In this document: one piece after another, positions 16,016-24,331 of the stretch | How the letters are laid out: every line of letters starts with the position of its first letter | Position numbering within the stretch: position 1 is the stretch's first letter | Origin: Flavobacterium anhuiense | GTDB lineage: Bacteria; Bacteroidota; Bacteroidia; Flavobacteriales; Flavobacteriaceae | DNA: 64,000 bases | Assembly (NCBI RefSeq): GCF_900101855.1 | Contig: NZ_FMVC01000006.1 | Coordinates: forward strand, 1 to 64,000 | Direction of reading: 5' to 3' | Translations under genes and position numbers: made by a program | The notes under the pieces: model-generated | The model's database searches: none | Told to the model about the DNA's origin: nothing | What the model saw: the letters and a program-made list of their open reading frames with translations, nothing else

Positions 16016-16834
16016 ATGATAGTATCAAAACGCTTCTTAGATTTTTACCTGAATAGCAGTATTCATGTAGCTTTGTCGTGTTATGCACTTGTGCGAATAA
16101 CGTTTCATGTATTTCATATTCAGTATGATGAACCCATGGCGTTTTTTGTTTTTTTTGGAACAATTGTAGGATATAATTTCGTAAAATATGATGCGCTGGT
16201 TCGCGTAAAGAAAAATCCGATTGGAACTCAGCTAAAAATTATTGCTATTTTGAGTTTTATTTCGGTCGTTTTAGTCGGTTATTATTTTTTCCATTTAAAG
16301 AGAATTACGCAAATAGTCTCGGTCGGAATTTTTGCCATAACGGCGCTTTATACTTTGCCTTTTTTTCCAAACAGAAAAAATGCTAGAAACTGGGCAGGTG
16401 TAAAAATTTACATTGTCGCACTTTGTTGGGTTGGAGCAACTTTAGTCCTGCCTTTAATAAATGCTGAAATTCCGTTTACCACAGATTTCTTCATTAAATG
16501 CATTCAGCGTTTTATATTGGTTTTTGTGCTGATTCTAGTTTTCGAAATTTTAGATTTAGCCAATGACGATCCGCATTTGCAAACCGTTCCGCAGACGATC
16601 GGTGTAAAAAGAACCAAGATTTTAGGACTTTCACTTTTAGTTCCGTTTTGGTTTTTAGAGATTTTCGTATCAACTTTTAATTATCATGATGCATTCATCA
16701 ATTTGATAATGGTTATTATGCTCATGCTTTTTATCATTTTCGCCAATCCAAACCGATCTAAATATTATACTTCTTTTTGGGTTGAAGCTGTTCCAATTTT
16801 TTGGTGGCTGATGGTGGTTTTTTATAAAATTTAA
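16016..16834 (+). CDS. UbiA-like integral membrane protein
   Basis: 272 aa with about eight predicted membrane segments. Two acidic segments sit where UbiA prenyltransferases carry their Asp-rich motifs: GYNFVKYDALVRVKK (about 50-64) is a weak version of motif 1, and FEILDLANDDPHLQTVPQTIG (about 175-195) is a good version of motif 2. UbiA enzymes attach prenyl chains to aromatic acceptors using magnesium. Motif 1 lacks the full NDxxD pattern, so the activity may differ. No quinone or carotenoid gene is nearby. The name is based on motif position and topology only. Confidence 0.55.
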   Translation: MIVSKRFLDFYLNSSIHVALSCYALVRITFHVFHIQYDEPMAFFVFFGTIVGYNFVKYDALVRVKKNPIGTQLKIIAILSFISVVLVGYYFFHLKRITQIVSVGIFAITALYTLPFFPNRKNARNWAGVKIYIVALCWVGATLVLPLINAEIPFTTDFFIKCIQRFILVFVLILVFEILDLANDDPHLQTVPQTIGVKRTKILGLSLLVPFWFLEIFVSTFNYHDAFINLIMVIMLMLFIIFANPNRSKYYTSFWVEAVPIFWWLMVVFYKI

Positions 16835-16847
16835 ACTTAAATTATTT

Positions 16848-17254
16848 ATGGAAGAACAAGGAAAAGAAATAATATATTTTCTGAGATTTCGTTTTACGTT
16901 TTTACAATTTTGGGCATTATTCTTTGGATGGAATTTCTTTATCTGTTTGTCTGGCCAGTTTTGATTGATTCTTATTTTGGAGTTACCATTTTTGTTTGCG
17001 CTTTTTCCTTAGTTTTTGCAATTGCAGTTAATAATACACTGGCTTTACTCTTTAGTTTTATTTCATATTAATAAGAATATTGTAATTTTTATCAAAGAGC
17101 AATGTTGTTTATCAGCGCTTATTTAGGAACTTGTGTTTTCAGCTGGTTTATGCCTCCAATGAGTATTTATGTTTTTTTAGAACATTTATTTATAAATACG
17201 CTTACCATATTTTTGTATTACACCATGGTCACAAAAGCAACTAATAATAGTTAG
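16848..17254 (+). pseudogene. Possible frameshifted small membrane-protein gene
   Basis: An ATG at 16848 opens a frame (MEEQGKEIIYF) that stops after 37 codons. In another frame, hydrophobic protein-like sequence continues (ISFYVFTILGIILWMEFLYL, about 16886 to a TAA at 17069). A third stretch is protein-like in a different frame (VLFHINKNIVIFIKEQ, about 17055-17102). The last runs from an ATG at 17102 to a TAG at 17252 (SAYLGTCVFSWFMPPMS). Joined with three one-base shifts these give a protein of about 135 aa with several membrane helices; the first shift would fall in an A run near 16861-16870. T-rich DNA gives hydrophobic residues by chance, so this is tentative. Confidence 0.4.
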
Positions 17255-17308
17255 TAAATTCGGTTTGTTTTCTCACAAACCTATCATTTATCTTATTGTT
17301 TGCAGGAT

Positions 17309-17395
17309 ATTGTCATTCCGATATAGGAGAATCTTCGTAAGTACCTTCACAATGAAGTTCCAATTTTTATCAATCTTCTCGCGAAAATCTCTCTT
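17309..17395. repeat. Possible remnant of a dispersed GTCATTCCGA-type repeat
   Basis: TTGTCATTCCGATATAGGAG, then AATCTTCGTAAGT, and a later CTTCTCGCGAAAATCTCTC resemble a repeat often seen between Bacteroidota genes, with a GTCATTCCGA start and a GAAGATTT-type complementary end. Recognition is from memory; only one copy is in this window. The rest of the gap before the antiporter is AT-rich. Confidence 0.3.
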
Positions 17396-17471
17396 TTTCT
17401 AAACATATTTAACAGATTATAAAGTTATGTTAATTCAAACCCTGAAATTTCCGATTAAATAATGATGCAGC

Positions 17472-17479
17472 TATTTTTG
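17472..17479 (+). promoter_or_regulatory. Possible -7 box of the antiporter gene
   Basis: TATTTTTG fits TAnnTTTG and lies 15 nt before the ATG at 17495. No TTG was found at the -33 distance. Confidence 0.35.
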
Positions 17480-17494
17480 TAAAAATCACATTTT

Positions 17495-18757
17495 ATGGAA
17501 TTATACTACACATTTTCGGTGCTGATTGTATTAGCATCTTTCTTCGCCTATTTAAATTTAAGATTTTTAAAACTTCCAGGAACCATCGGAATTATGATTA
17601 TTGCTATGCTGGTTTCAGTTGGAATTCGCCTTTTGGGAGATTCGTATTTTCCTGCAACAACAAAGCATTTTTTTGATCTCATAAAAGAATTTGATTTTAA
17701 TGAAATACTAATGGGAGCGATGTTAAATTTCCTTTTGTTCGCAGGAGCTTTGCATGTAAATATGTTTGATCTTAAAGAGCAAAAAGTTCCTATTATGATT
17801 TATTCGACAGTCAGTGTCGTTTTATCAGCTTTAATTATTTCTGTTCTGCTTTATTATATCGCACCGTTTTTTGGAATTACGATTCCGTATATTTTTTGTT
17901 TGGTTTTTGGAACCTTAATTTCTCCTACAGATCCAATTGTGGTGTTGGGAGTTTTAAAAGAAGCTAAAGTTCCCAAGAGAATTGAAACCAAAATTGTTGG
18001 AGAATCATTATTTAATGACGGAGTAGCAGTAGTAATGTTTGCCGTTGTTCTAAAAATGGCGACCGACCCGACATTTGATGCTACTTTCGGTTCAATATCT
18101 TGGTTATTTATTAAAGAAGGAATTGGTGGGCTTTTATTAGGAGCAATTTTCGGATTTACAGCATCTAAGGTGATGAAGAAAATTGATGATTATAAAGTTT
18201 CTGTTCTTATAACGCTTTCTATTGTAATGGGAGGATTTTTAATTGCCCAAAGTTTACATGTTTCTAGTCCGCTGGCGATGGTTGTTGCCGGATTGATTAT
18301 TGGAAACTATGGCAAAAAAGTTGCCATGAGTGAAGTGACCAAAGATTATTTAGGGAAATTCTGGGAACTTATAGATGAAATTTTAAATGCTGTTTTGTTC
18401 TTATTTATTGGTTTTGAATTGTTATTGTTGCCAGATTTAAATAAGCAATTGCTGACAGGATTCATCGCTATTTTTATAGTACTCTTTTCAAGATTAACTT
18501 CTATAGTTTTACCGTGGAAATTCTTCGATATATTCAAATTCTTCGGAATCAAATCGGCTTACAACAAAGGCTCTTTAATGGTTTTAGTTTGGGGTGGAAT
18601 CCGTGGTGGAGTTTCTATCGCATTAGTTCTTTCTATGCCAGAGAGCGAATACAAAAACCTCTTATTGGAAGTAACTTATATTGTAGTCTTATTTTCTATT
18701 GTTGTTCAAGGATTGACAGTTGGAAAATTAGCAAATAGAGTTTTGGAGAAGGAGTAA
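17495..18757 (+). CDS. Cation:proton antiporter (CPA1, NhaP-like)
   Basis: 420 aa with about 12 membrane segments and no large cytoplasmic tail. CPA1 hallmarks are SPTDPIVVLGVLKEAKVP, the ion-binding GESLFNDGVAVV motif with an Asn-Asp pair, LFLFIGFELLL and WGGIRGGVSIALVLSMP with the conserved Arg. Such proteins exchange Na+ or K+ for H+ across the inner membrane and help control pH and salt. Ion choice is not deducible. It is preceded by a TATTTTTG box 15 nt upstream of the ATG and followed by a bidirectional terminator shared with the SanA-like gene. Confidence 0.9.
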   Translation: MELYYTFSVLIVLASFFAYLNLRFLKLPGTIGIMIIAMLVSVGIRLLGDSYFPATTKHFFDLIKEFDFNEILMGAMLNFLLFAGALHVNMFDLKEQKVPIMIYSTVSVVLSALIISVLLYYIAPFFGITIPYIFCLVFGTLISPTDPIVVLGVLKEAKVPKRIETKIVGESLFNDGVAVVMFAVVLKMATDPTFDATFGSISWLFIKEGIGGLLLGAIFGFTASKVMKKIDDYKVSVLITLSIVMGGFLIAQSLHVSSPLAMVVAGLIIGNYGKKVAMSEVTKDYLGKFWELIDEILNAVLFLFIGFELLLLPDLNKQLLTGFIAIFIVLFSRLTSIVLPWKFFDIFKFFGIKSAYNKGSLMVLVWGGIRGGVSIALVLSMPESEYKNLLLEVTYIVVLFSIVVQGLTVGKLANRVLEKE

Positions 18758-18819
18758 GAAGTATGGAGAAAAGAGCAAAGAGGAAAGATTTTCTATTCTT
18801 TGTCTAGATTCTTAAACTG

Positions 18820-18849
18820 AAAACCCTGCAAGTTCTTTTGCAGGGTTTT
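18820..18849. terminator. Bidirectional terminator between antiporter and SanA-like genes
   Basis: AAAACCCTGCAA pairs with TTGCAGGGTTTT over 12 bp with a 6-nt loop and flanking T/A runs, between two convergent genes. Confidence 0.8.
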
Positions 18850-18855
18850 GTTTTT

Positions 18856-19515
18856 TTATCGTTTATCTTCTTTCGAATAATTCGATTCTCCATTAATATT
18901 AATTTCTCCGCCTAAAAAGCGAGGTTCGCGATTTCGTAAAACATCAAAAAAAGATTTGAAAATAGAACCATATTCTCTAAAGCAAACATATTTATAACCT
19001 AAATATTCTCCCTTGTTTGCGGAATATCCAACACATTTAATTCCTAGTTTTTGTCCGATATAAATAGCGCGATTTAAATGATATTTCTGAGAAATTAAGG
19101 TTGATCTTTTAATTTTGAAAATATGTTTGGCACGATACATTGTCGAGTAAGTGTCAAAACCCGCATAATCAATAAATATCTTGGTAGTGTCAACGCCATG
19201 ATTATAACAATAATTTTTCATCACCGTTAATTCATCATATTCATCACGACCATTATCTCCGGAAAGTAAAATTTTATTGATGCGTTTGGCTTTCCAAAGC
19301 ATAATACCAGCATCCAAACGATCTTTTAAATATTTGCTTGGCTGATTTCCGTTAATTCCTGCACCAAAAATAATTCCGACATCATTCTTTGGGAACTTTT
19401 TAGCTGAATAATAAATCTTAGTTTTTGTTGAAGATTTTACATAATAGTTTACAGAAACAACGGCAATCAATCCGATAATGGCAAGATAAAGTGCTATTTT
19501 AAAATATTTTTTCAC
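18856..19515 (-). CDS. SanA/YdcF-like (DUF218) membrane-anchored protein
   Basis: 219 aa from a GTG start codon. One N-terminal membrane helix (about 6-24) is followed by a DUF218 fold: VGIIFGAGINGNQPS, RLDAGIMLWKAKRINKILLSGDNG, DYAGFDTYSTMYRAK and ISQKYHLNRAIYIGQKLG. This order matches SanA, the E. coli protein that affects vancomycin exclusion at high temperature. The biochemical activity of the family is unknown. A TATCTTCG box at 19548-19555 (minus), with a TTG about 24 bp further upstream, may be its promoter. It converges with the antiporter gene and shares its terminator. Confidence 0.8.
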   Translation of the reverse strand: MKKYFKIALYLAIIGLIAVVSVNYYVKSSTKTKIYYSAKKFPKNDVGIIFGAGINGNQPSKYLKDRLDAGIMLWKAKRINKILLSGDNGRDEYDELTVMKNYCYNHGVDTTKIFIDYAGFDTYSTMYRAKHIFKIKRSTLISQKYHLNRAIYIGQKLGIKCVGYSANKGEYLGYKYVCFREYGSIFKSFFDVLRNREPRFLGGEININGESNYSKEDKR

Positions 19516-19588
19516 GGCTTGGATTTGTAAGATTATGATTTAAAATACGAAGATAATTAAATTTATTTCTAAGAAAAATCAAATAAAA

Positions 19589-19614
19589 AAACCGAAGCAG
19601 GAAAGCTTCGGTTT
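19589..19614 (-). terminator. Terminator of the M3 peptidase gene
   Basis: AAACCGAAGC pairs with GCTTCGGTTT around a 6-nt loop with A/T flanks, 46 bp past the stop at 19660. Confidence 0.75.
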
Positions 19615-19621
19615 CAAAAAA

Positions 19622-19660
19622 TATCTAATAGTCTAAGAAGTCTAAAAATCTAAGAAAGTC
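19622..19660. repeat. TCTAAG-family direct repeats
   Basis: GTCTAAGAA, GTCTAAAAA, TCTAAGAAA and GTCTAAAG follow each other with a period near 9 nt, right after the M3 peptidase stop codon. Related words form a hairpin at 32526-32563. Confidence 0.5.
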
Positions 19661-21687
19661 TAAAGTAATCCTGCTCTCTTCAACAAAGCTTCAGGTTTAG
19701 GTTCTTGACCTCTGAAACGTTTGTACAAAGTCATCGGGTGTTCTGTTCCTCCTTTTGAAAGTACATTGTCTTTGAATTTTTTTGCAATTTCCTCATTAAA
19801 GATTCCATTTTCATGGAAATATTCAAAAGCATCTGCATCCAAAACTTCCGCCCATTTGTAGCTGTAGTATCCAGAAGAATATCCGCCTTGGAAAATATGT
19901 GAAAACGCCGTACTCATTGCGTTTTCTTTTACATCAGGATACAATTGCGTATTGGCAAATTGTTCTGTTTCGAAAGTTTTCAAATCTGTGATGTTGGTTG
20001 GATCTTGTCCGTGCCAAGCCATGTCTAATAATCCGAAACTTAATTGGCGTAAAGTCGCTAAACCTTCTTGGAAACTTGCACTTTCTTTAATTTTCTGAAC
20101 ATATTCGATTGGAATAATTTCTCCCGTTTCGTAATGATTCGCAAATAAAGCCAAAGCTTCTGGTTCATAGCACCAGTTTTCCATAATCTGACTTGGTAAT
20201 TCTACGAAATCCCAGTAAACAGAAGTTCCAGATAAACTTGGATAAACTGTATTAGCTAACATTCCGTGTAAGCCGTGACCGAATTCATGGAATAAAGTTG
20301 TTACTTCATTAAAAGTCAATAATGAAGGTTTTGTTTCGGTTGGTTTTGTAAAATTGCAAACGTTCGAAATATGTGGTCTTTCATTTACGCCGTCTTTTAC
20401 ATATTGAGATTTGAATGAAGTCATCCATGCGCCATTTCTTTTTCCTTTTCTTGGAAAGAAATCAGCGTAGAAAATCGAAACTAAATTGCCATCAGCATCT
20501 TTTACTTCGTAAGTTGTAACTTCTTCGTGGTATTTATCAATATCAAAAACCTCGGTAAAAGTTAAACCGTATAATTTTTTTGCAACGGTAAATGCACCAT
20601 CTAAAACTTTTTCTAATTGAAAGTAGGGTTTCAGTTTTTCATCATCTAAATTGAAAAGCTGCTGTTTTAATTTTTCAGAATAATATGCGCCGTCCCATTT
20701 CTCTAATTGTTCAATTCCGTCTAATTCTTTCGCAAAAGCGGTTAATTCAGCAAATTCTTTTTGAGCTGCTGGTTTTGCTTTTGCTAATAAATCATTTAAA
20801 AAAGAAAAAACTTTCTCCGGACTTTCGGCCATTCTTTCTTCTAAAACAAAATGTGCATGTGTTTTGTAGCCTAATAAATTGGCTCTTTCATGACGAAGTT
20901 TAGCAATCTTTAAAACAATTTCTTCGTTGTTGAATTCGTTTTTCTGGAAACCTTTTGCTCCAAAAGCAATTGCCATTTTTTTACGTAATTCGCGATTATC
21001 GGCATAAGTCAAAAACGGAACATAACTTGGATGATCTAAAGTGAAAATCCAACCTTCTTTTTCCTGATTTTTGGCTAATAATCTTGCGGCTTCAATTGTT
21101 CCTTCTGGCAAACCTGACAAATCTTTTTCATCCGTTAAATGCAGTTCGAAGTTGTTGGTTTCTGCCAAAACATTTTCGCCAAACTGCAAACTCAATTTCG
21201 ACAATTCTTTGTCGATTTCTCTTAATTTATTTTTCTTGTCTTCTGGCAAGTTCGCTCCGTTTCTTGAGAAGCTTTTGTATTTTTTATCTAATAAAGTTGT
21301 TTGTTCTGGATTTAAACCTAAACTTTCTTTTTGATCGTAAACGGTTTTTACTCGTGCAAAAAGTTCTGCATTTAAACGAATATCATTTCCAAATTCTGAA
21401 AGCCAAGGCGAAACTTCCTGAGCAATTTTCTGCATTTCGTCATTCGTTTCAGCCGAATTCAAATTGAAGAAAATACTAGAAAGACGATCTAAAATGTCGC
21501 CTGAAAAATCCATTGCGACAATGGTATTTTCAAAAGTCGGCTCATCTGGATTATTTACAATTGCATCAATTTCGGCTTTAGCCAAAGCAATTCCTTCCTG
21601 AAAAGCAGGAACATAATCTTCAATTTTAATTTGCGAAAAAGGCGCTGTGTTATGCTTGGTGTTGAAATATTGTGTTAATACGCTCAT
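19660..21687 (-). CDS. M3 family metallopeptidase (oligopeptidase A / Dcp type)
   Basis: 675 aa, typical for this family. The zinc motif HEFGHGLHGML lies about two thirds along, with the downstream acidic ligand region FVELPSQIMENWCYEPEAL. The C-terminal GGYSSGYYSYKWAEVLDADAFE segment is the substrate-binding tyrosine region of M3 enzymes. There is no signal peptide, so it is cytoplasmic and degrades short peptides. Whether it is an endopeptidase (PrlC/OpdA) or a dipeptidyl carboxypeptidase (Dcp) cannot be settled from these motifs. It lies downstream of purE on the same strand but is separated by a strong hairpin. Confidence 0.9.
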   Translation of the reverse strand: MSVLTQYFNTKHNTAPFSQIKIEDYVPAFQEGIALAKAEIDAIVNNPDEPTFENTIVAMDFSGDILDRLSSIFFNLNSAETNDEMQKIAQEVSPWLSEFGNDIRLNAELFARVKTVYDQKESLGLNPEQTTLLDKKYKSFSRNGANLPEDKKNKLREIDKELSKLSLQFGENVLAETNNFELHLTDEKDLSGLPEGTIEAARLLAKNQEKEGWIFTLDHPSYVPFLTYADNRELRKKMAIAFGAKGFQKNEFNNEEIVLKIAKLRHERANLLGYKTHAHFVLEERMAESPEKVFSFLNDLLAKAKPAAQKEFAELTAFAKELDGIEQLEKWDGAYYSEKLKQQLFNLDDEKLKPYFQLEKVLDGAFTVAKKLYGLTFTEVFDIDKYHEEVTTYEVKDADGNLVSIFYADFFPRKGKRNGAWMTSFKSQYVKDGVNERPHISNVCNFTKPTETKPSLLTFNEVTTLFHEFGHGLHGMLANTVYPSLSGTSVYWDFVELPSQIMENWCYEPEALALFANHYETGEIIPIEYVQKIKESASFQEGLATLRQLSFGLLDMAWHGQDPTNITDLKTFETEQFANTQLYPDVKENAMSTAFSHIFQGGYSSGYYSYKWAEVLDADAFEYFHENGIFNEEIAKKFKDNVLSKGGTEHPMTLYKRFRGQEPKPEALLKRAGLL

Positions 21688-21693
21688 ATTTTT

Positions 21694-21812
21694 AGTTTTC
21701 AGTCTCAGTCTCAGTTTTCAGTATGAAATTGAGACTAAAGAGTTTATTTTTTGAGTTTTCAGTCGCAGTCTCAGTTTTCAGTGTTCACTGTGACTGAAAA
21801 CTGAGACTGAAT
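21694..21812. repeat. CAGTCTCAGTTTTCAGT repeat cluster with a perfect hairpin
   Basis: Three runs of CAGTCTCAG / TTTTCAGT words fill the space between purE and the M3 peptidase gene. The 17-bp arms at 21766-21782 and 21793-21809 pair perfectly and begin 5 bp past the purE stop, so they could end the purE transcript. The same family is at 11450-11514 and 22340-22398. Confidence 0.7.
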
Positions 21813-21813
21813 A

Positions 21814-22296
21814 CTATTTTAAGCTTTCAGCCGCTTTATTAACCGCCGCTTTCAATTCTTCTTTATAAGAAATAATAGTATCTAAAACTTTTTTGTCATG
21901 GCTTCCAATGATTTGCGCAGCTAAGATTCCTGCATTTTTTGCTCCGTTTAAAGCTACTGTTGCAACAGGAACTCCGCCTGGCATTTGCAGAATTGATAAT
22001 ACAGAATCCCAGCCATCAATTGAATTGCTTGATTTTACTGGAACTCCAATTACAGGAAGCGGAGACATTGAAGCTACCATTCCAGGTAAATGCGCTGCAC
22101 CGCCCGCTCCGGCAATTATTACTGAAATCCCGCGATTGTGTGCGTTTTTGCTGAAATCGAATAATTTTTCCGGCGTTCTGTGTGCCGAAACGATATCTAT
22201 TTCAACTTCAACATTAAATTGTTTTAATATGTCGATTGCATCCTGCATAACTGGCATGTCTGAGATGCTTCCCATTATAATAGCTACTTTGCTCAT
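21814..22296 (-). CDS. purE: 5-(carboxyamino)imidazole ribonucleotide mutase
   Basis: 160 aa, the class I PurE length. Motifs: GSISDMPVM near the N-terminus, VSAHRTPEKL, and IIAGAGGAAHLPGMVASMSPLPVIGVP, the active-site loop region, then LQMPGGVPVATVALNGAKNAGILAAQI. The enzyme converts N5-CAIR to CAIR in purine synthesis, using the product of PurK. purK lies 101 bp upstream on the same strand, with repeat words between them, so they are probably co-transcribed. The presence of purK supports a class I, bacterial-type mutase. Confidence 0.95.
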   Translation of the reverse strand: MSKVAIIMGSISDMPVMQDAIDILKQFNVEVEIDIVSAHRTPEKLFDFSKNAHNRGISVIIAGAGGAAHLPGMVASMSPLPVIGVPVKSSNSIDGWDSVLSILQMPGGVPVATVALNGAKNAGILAAQIIGSHDKKVLDTIISYKEELKAAVNKAAESLK

Positions 22297-22312
22297 GAGT
22301 TTTTTTGTTTTG

Positions 22313-22398
22313 TTGGTTTCAAGTTTCAGGTTTCAAGTAATACTGAGACTCAAAAAAATATAGTTTTTAAACTGAATACTGTAACTGCGACTGAAAAC
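22313..22398. repeat. Mixed TTTCAAG / CTGTAACTG repeat block between purK and purE
   Basis: TTTCAAGTTTCAGGTTTCAAG (22318-22338, TTTCAGG family) is followed by ACTGAGACTC and ACTGTAACTGCGACTGAAAACT (CAGT family), so two word families abut. It separates co-directional purK and purE. Confidence 0.55.
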
Positions 22399-23552
22399 TA
22401 CTCACTAATAACTTTAATAGTATTCTTCACTTCCTGTGCAATTCTTCTTGCTTCAGTCATGTTTTCATTTACGATTGTAACGTGACCCATTTTTCTGAAA
22501 GGTCGTGTTTGTTTTTTACCGTAAATATGTGGAGTAACTCCGTCCCAACCTAAAATGGTTTCTATGTTTCCATATACTACATTTCCAGAATGACCTTCGG
22601 CACCGACTAAATTTACCATAATTCCGGCAACTTTGCTGTCTGTATTTCCTAATGGAAGATCTAAAATAGCACGTAAATGATTTTCGAATTGTGAAGTATA
22701 ACTGGCTTCGATTGAATAATGTCCAGAATTGTGCGGACGAGGTGCTACTTCATTTACTAAAATTTCATCGTCCTGAGTCTGGAACATTTCAACTGCTAAA
22801 AGACCAACGTGATTGAAGTTTTCTGAAACTTTTAAGGCAACTGCTCTTGCTTTTTCAGCTACTTTATCGTCGATTCTTGCCGGGCAGATTACGTATTCAA
22901 CTTGGTTGGCTTCTGGATGAAATTCCATTTCTACAACTGGATAAGTTTTCATTTCTCCTGATGGATTTCTAACTACAATTACCGCCAATTCGTTTTTGAA
23001 CGGAACCATAGTTTCTGCAATGCATTCTACATTTGGTAATGTGTCTAAATCTAATGCTTGACGAACTATTTTTACACCATTTCCATCATAACCAAACTCA
23101 GTGCATTTCCATACAAATGGCATTTCGACTTCGTTTGATGTAACAGCAGATTTAAGATTATCTAAATTTTCGAATCTTTTGTATGGTGCAGTTGGGATAT
23201 TATTTTTAGCGTAAAAATCTTTTTGAACACCTTTATTCTGAATTCCTTTTAAGGTTTTTGGAGATGGATATACTTTTAAACCTTCATTTTCCAATTGCGT
23301 TAAAGCTTCAAGGTTTACCAATTCGATTTCAAAAGTCAAAACATCGACTTGCTTTCCAAAGTTGTAAACCGTTTCATAATCCATTAAGTCGCCTTGAAAG
23401 AATTTGTTGCAGGCAATTTTACTTGGCGCTTCATCACTCGGATCAAGAACGTAAGTTTGTATGTCAAATTTTCTGGTGTCAAACAAAAGCATTTTGCCTA
23501 ATTGTCCGCCACCTAATATTCCTAATTTAAAATCAGAAGAAAAATAATTCAT
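22398..23552 (-). CDS. purK: 5-(carboxyamino)imidazole ribonucleotide synthase
   Basis: 384 aa from the ATG at 23552 (MNYFSSDFKLGILGGGQLG). The longer frame starts inside the PIN gene and is rejected. ATP-grasp enzyme with LGILGGGQLGKML at the N-terminus, MPFVWKCTEFGYDGNG, ECIAETMVPFKNELAVIVVR and EILVNEVAPRPHNSGHYSIEA, the metal and ATP-binding end of the fold. It uses ATP and bicarbonate to make N5-CAIR from AIR, feeding PurE just downstream. The start codon is 4 bp after the PIN toxin stop, so expression may be linked with that pair. Confidence 0.95.
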   Translation of the reverse strand: MNYFSSDFKLGILGGGQLGKMLLFDTRKFDIQTYVLDPSDEAPSKIACNKFFQGDLMDYETVYNFGKQVDVLTFEIELVNLEALTQLENEGLKVYPSPKTLKGIQNKGVQKDFYAKNNIPTAPYKRFENLDNLKSAVTSNEVEMPFVWKCTEFGYDGNGVKIVRQALDLDTLPNVECIAETMVPFKNELAVIVVRNPSGEMKTYPVVEMEFHPEANQVEYVICPARIDDKVAEKARAVALKVSENFNHVGLLAVEMFQTQDDEILVNEVAPRPHNSGHYSIEASYTSQFENHLRAILDLPLGNTDSKVAGIMVNLVGAEGHSGNVVYGNIETILGWDGVTPHIYGKKQTRPFRKMGHVTIVNENMTEARRIAQEVKNTIKVISE

Positions 23553-23556
23553 TGTT

Positions 23557-23976
23557 TTATAGTGTGTTAAGAAATTCATCTGGAGTGTAAACATTGATTT
23601 CAGAAAATTTAAAGTCTTTCAAATCTCTAGTAATAATACAATCCATTGAATTTATTGATTGAGCTGATATAATCTGAATTGCATCTTCAAAATCTTTATG
23701 GTTGGATTTTAAACTTTTTTTCAAAATCGATTCAGTCACTGCTATTATTGAAATTGTGTCTAGCAAATCTTCAATAATGGAACGCAACTCTTTTTCATCA
23801 ACCACTTTTTTTGCAATATAATGTACAGTTGCAATAGAGTGCGATGTAGAATACATTTTAATTTTATGACGTTGGCAATAGTCGAAAATTGAAATAGCAT
23901 TTTTTGAAAATGGGAATCTATTCGCAACAATATCAACCAGAATATTAGTATCGAGAAAAATGTTTTTAAAGGCCAT
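23557..23976 (-). CDS. PIN-domain RNase, likely toxin
   Basis: 139 aa, the size of a complete VapC-type PIN domain. Acidic active-site residues are present: Asp in FLDTNILVD near residue 9, the HKDFEDAIQ cluster and Asp in IITRDLKDF. PIN toxins cut tRNA or other RNA. It overlaps the preceding small gene by 11 bp, the usual toxin-antitoxin arrangement, and ends 4 bp before purK. Whether it is active as a toxin is inferred from this arrangement. Confidence 0.75.
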   Translation of the reverse strand: MAFKNIFLDTNILVDIVANRFPFSKNAISIFDYCQRHKIKMYSTSHSIATVHYIAKKVVDEKELRSIIEDLLDTISIIAVTESILKKSLKSNHKDFEDAIQIISAQSINSMDCIITRDLKDFKFSEINVYTPDEFLNTL

Positions 23977-24214
23977 ATTTCTCTCTATAGTGTTCCTCTT
24001 TTACTTTTTCTTCATCAAAATCTGGTGGTAATGTAATTCTTCCAATCAGTTTTTTAACTTTAGGATGAATATCATCGTAAGTTTGTTCTTTTTCTGTTAG
24101 ATTTTTAAAATAACTTTCTACCAGTTCAGATAAACTTCTGCCTGTTTTTTTTGCATACGATTTTGCCTGCTCGATAACTTCTTTCTCTAAAGATAATGTG
24201 AGTTTAGTATTCAT
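23966..24214 (-). CDS. RHH-type antitoxin (DUF6364-like)
   Basis: 82 aa from the ATG at 24214 (MNTKLTLSLEKEVIEQAKSY). This start is chosen because the longer frame reads through the promoter repeats. The N-terminal half is a ribbon-helix-helix: a strand TKLTLSLEK, a helix EVIEQAKSYAKKTG and a second helix SLSELVESYFKNL. The C-terminal half is acidic and likely binds and blocks the PIN protein. The gene overlaps the toxin start by 11 bp. Twin direct repeats over its start codon and -7 box suggest autoregulation. Confidence 0.7.
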   Translation of the reverse strand: MNTKLTLSLEKEVIEQAKSYAKKTGRSLSELVESYFKNLTEKEQTYDDIHPKVKKLIGRITLPPDFDEEKVKEEHYREKYGL

Positions 24215-24243
24215 ATACGTAATGTTTTTGCAAATATACGTAA
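24213..24243 (-). promoter_or_regulatory. Promoter with twin operator-like repeats for the PIN/antitoxin pair
   Basis: ATATACGTAA occurs at 24213-24222 and again at 24234-24243, 21 bp apart, about two DNA turns. The second copy overlaps a TATATTTG -7 box (24231-24238, minus strand); the first covers the antitoxin ATG. This spacing fits cooperative binding of RHH dimers on one DNA face. Repeats are seen; regulation is inferred. Confidence 0.55.
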
Positions 24244-24331
24244 AATAATTATTTTGCATTTTTTTGATAGCCACGAATTCACGAATTTATTTTACACAAT
24301 GTGAAAAGAAAAATTAGTGTCTCTCAGAAAA

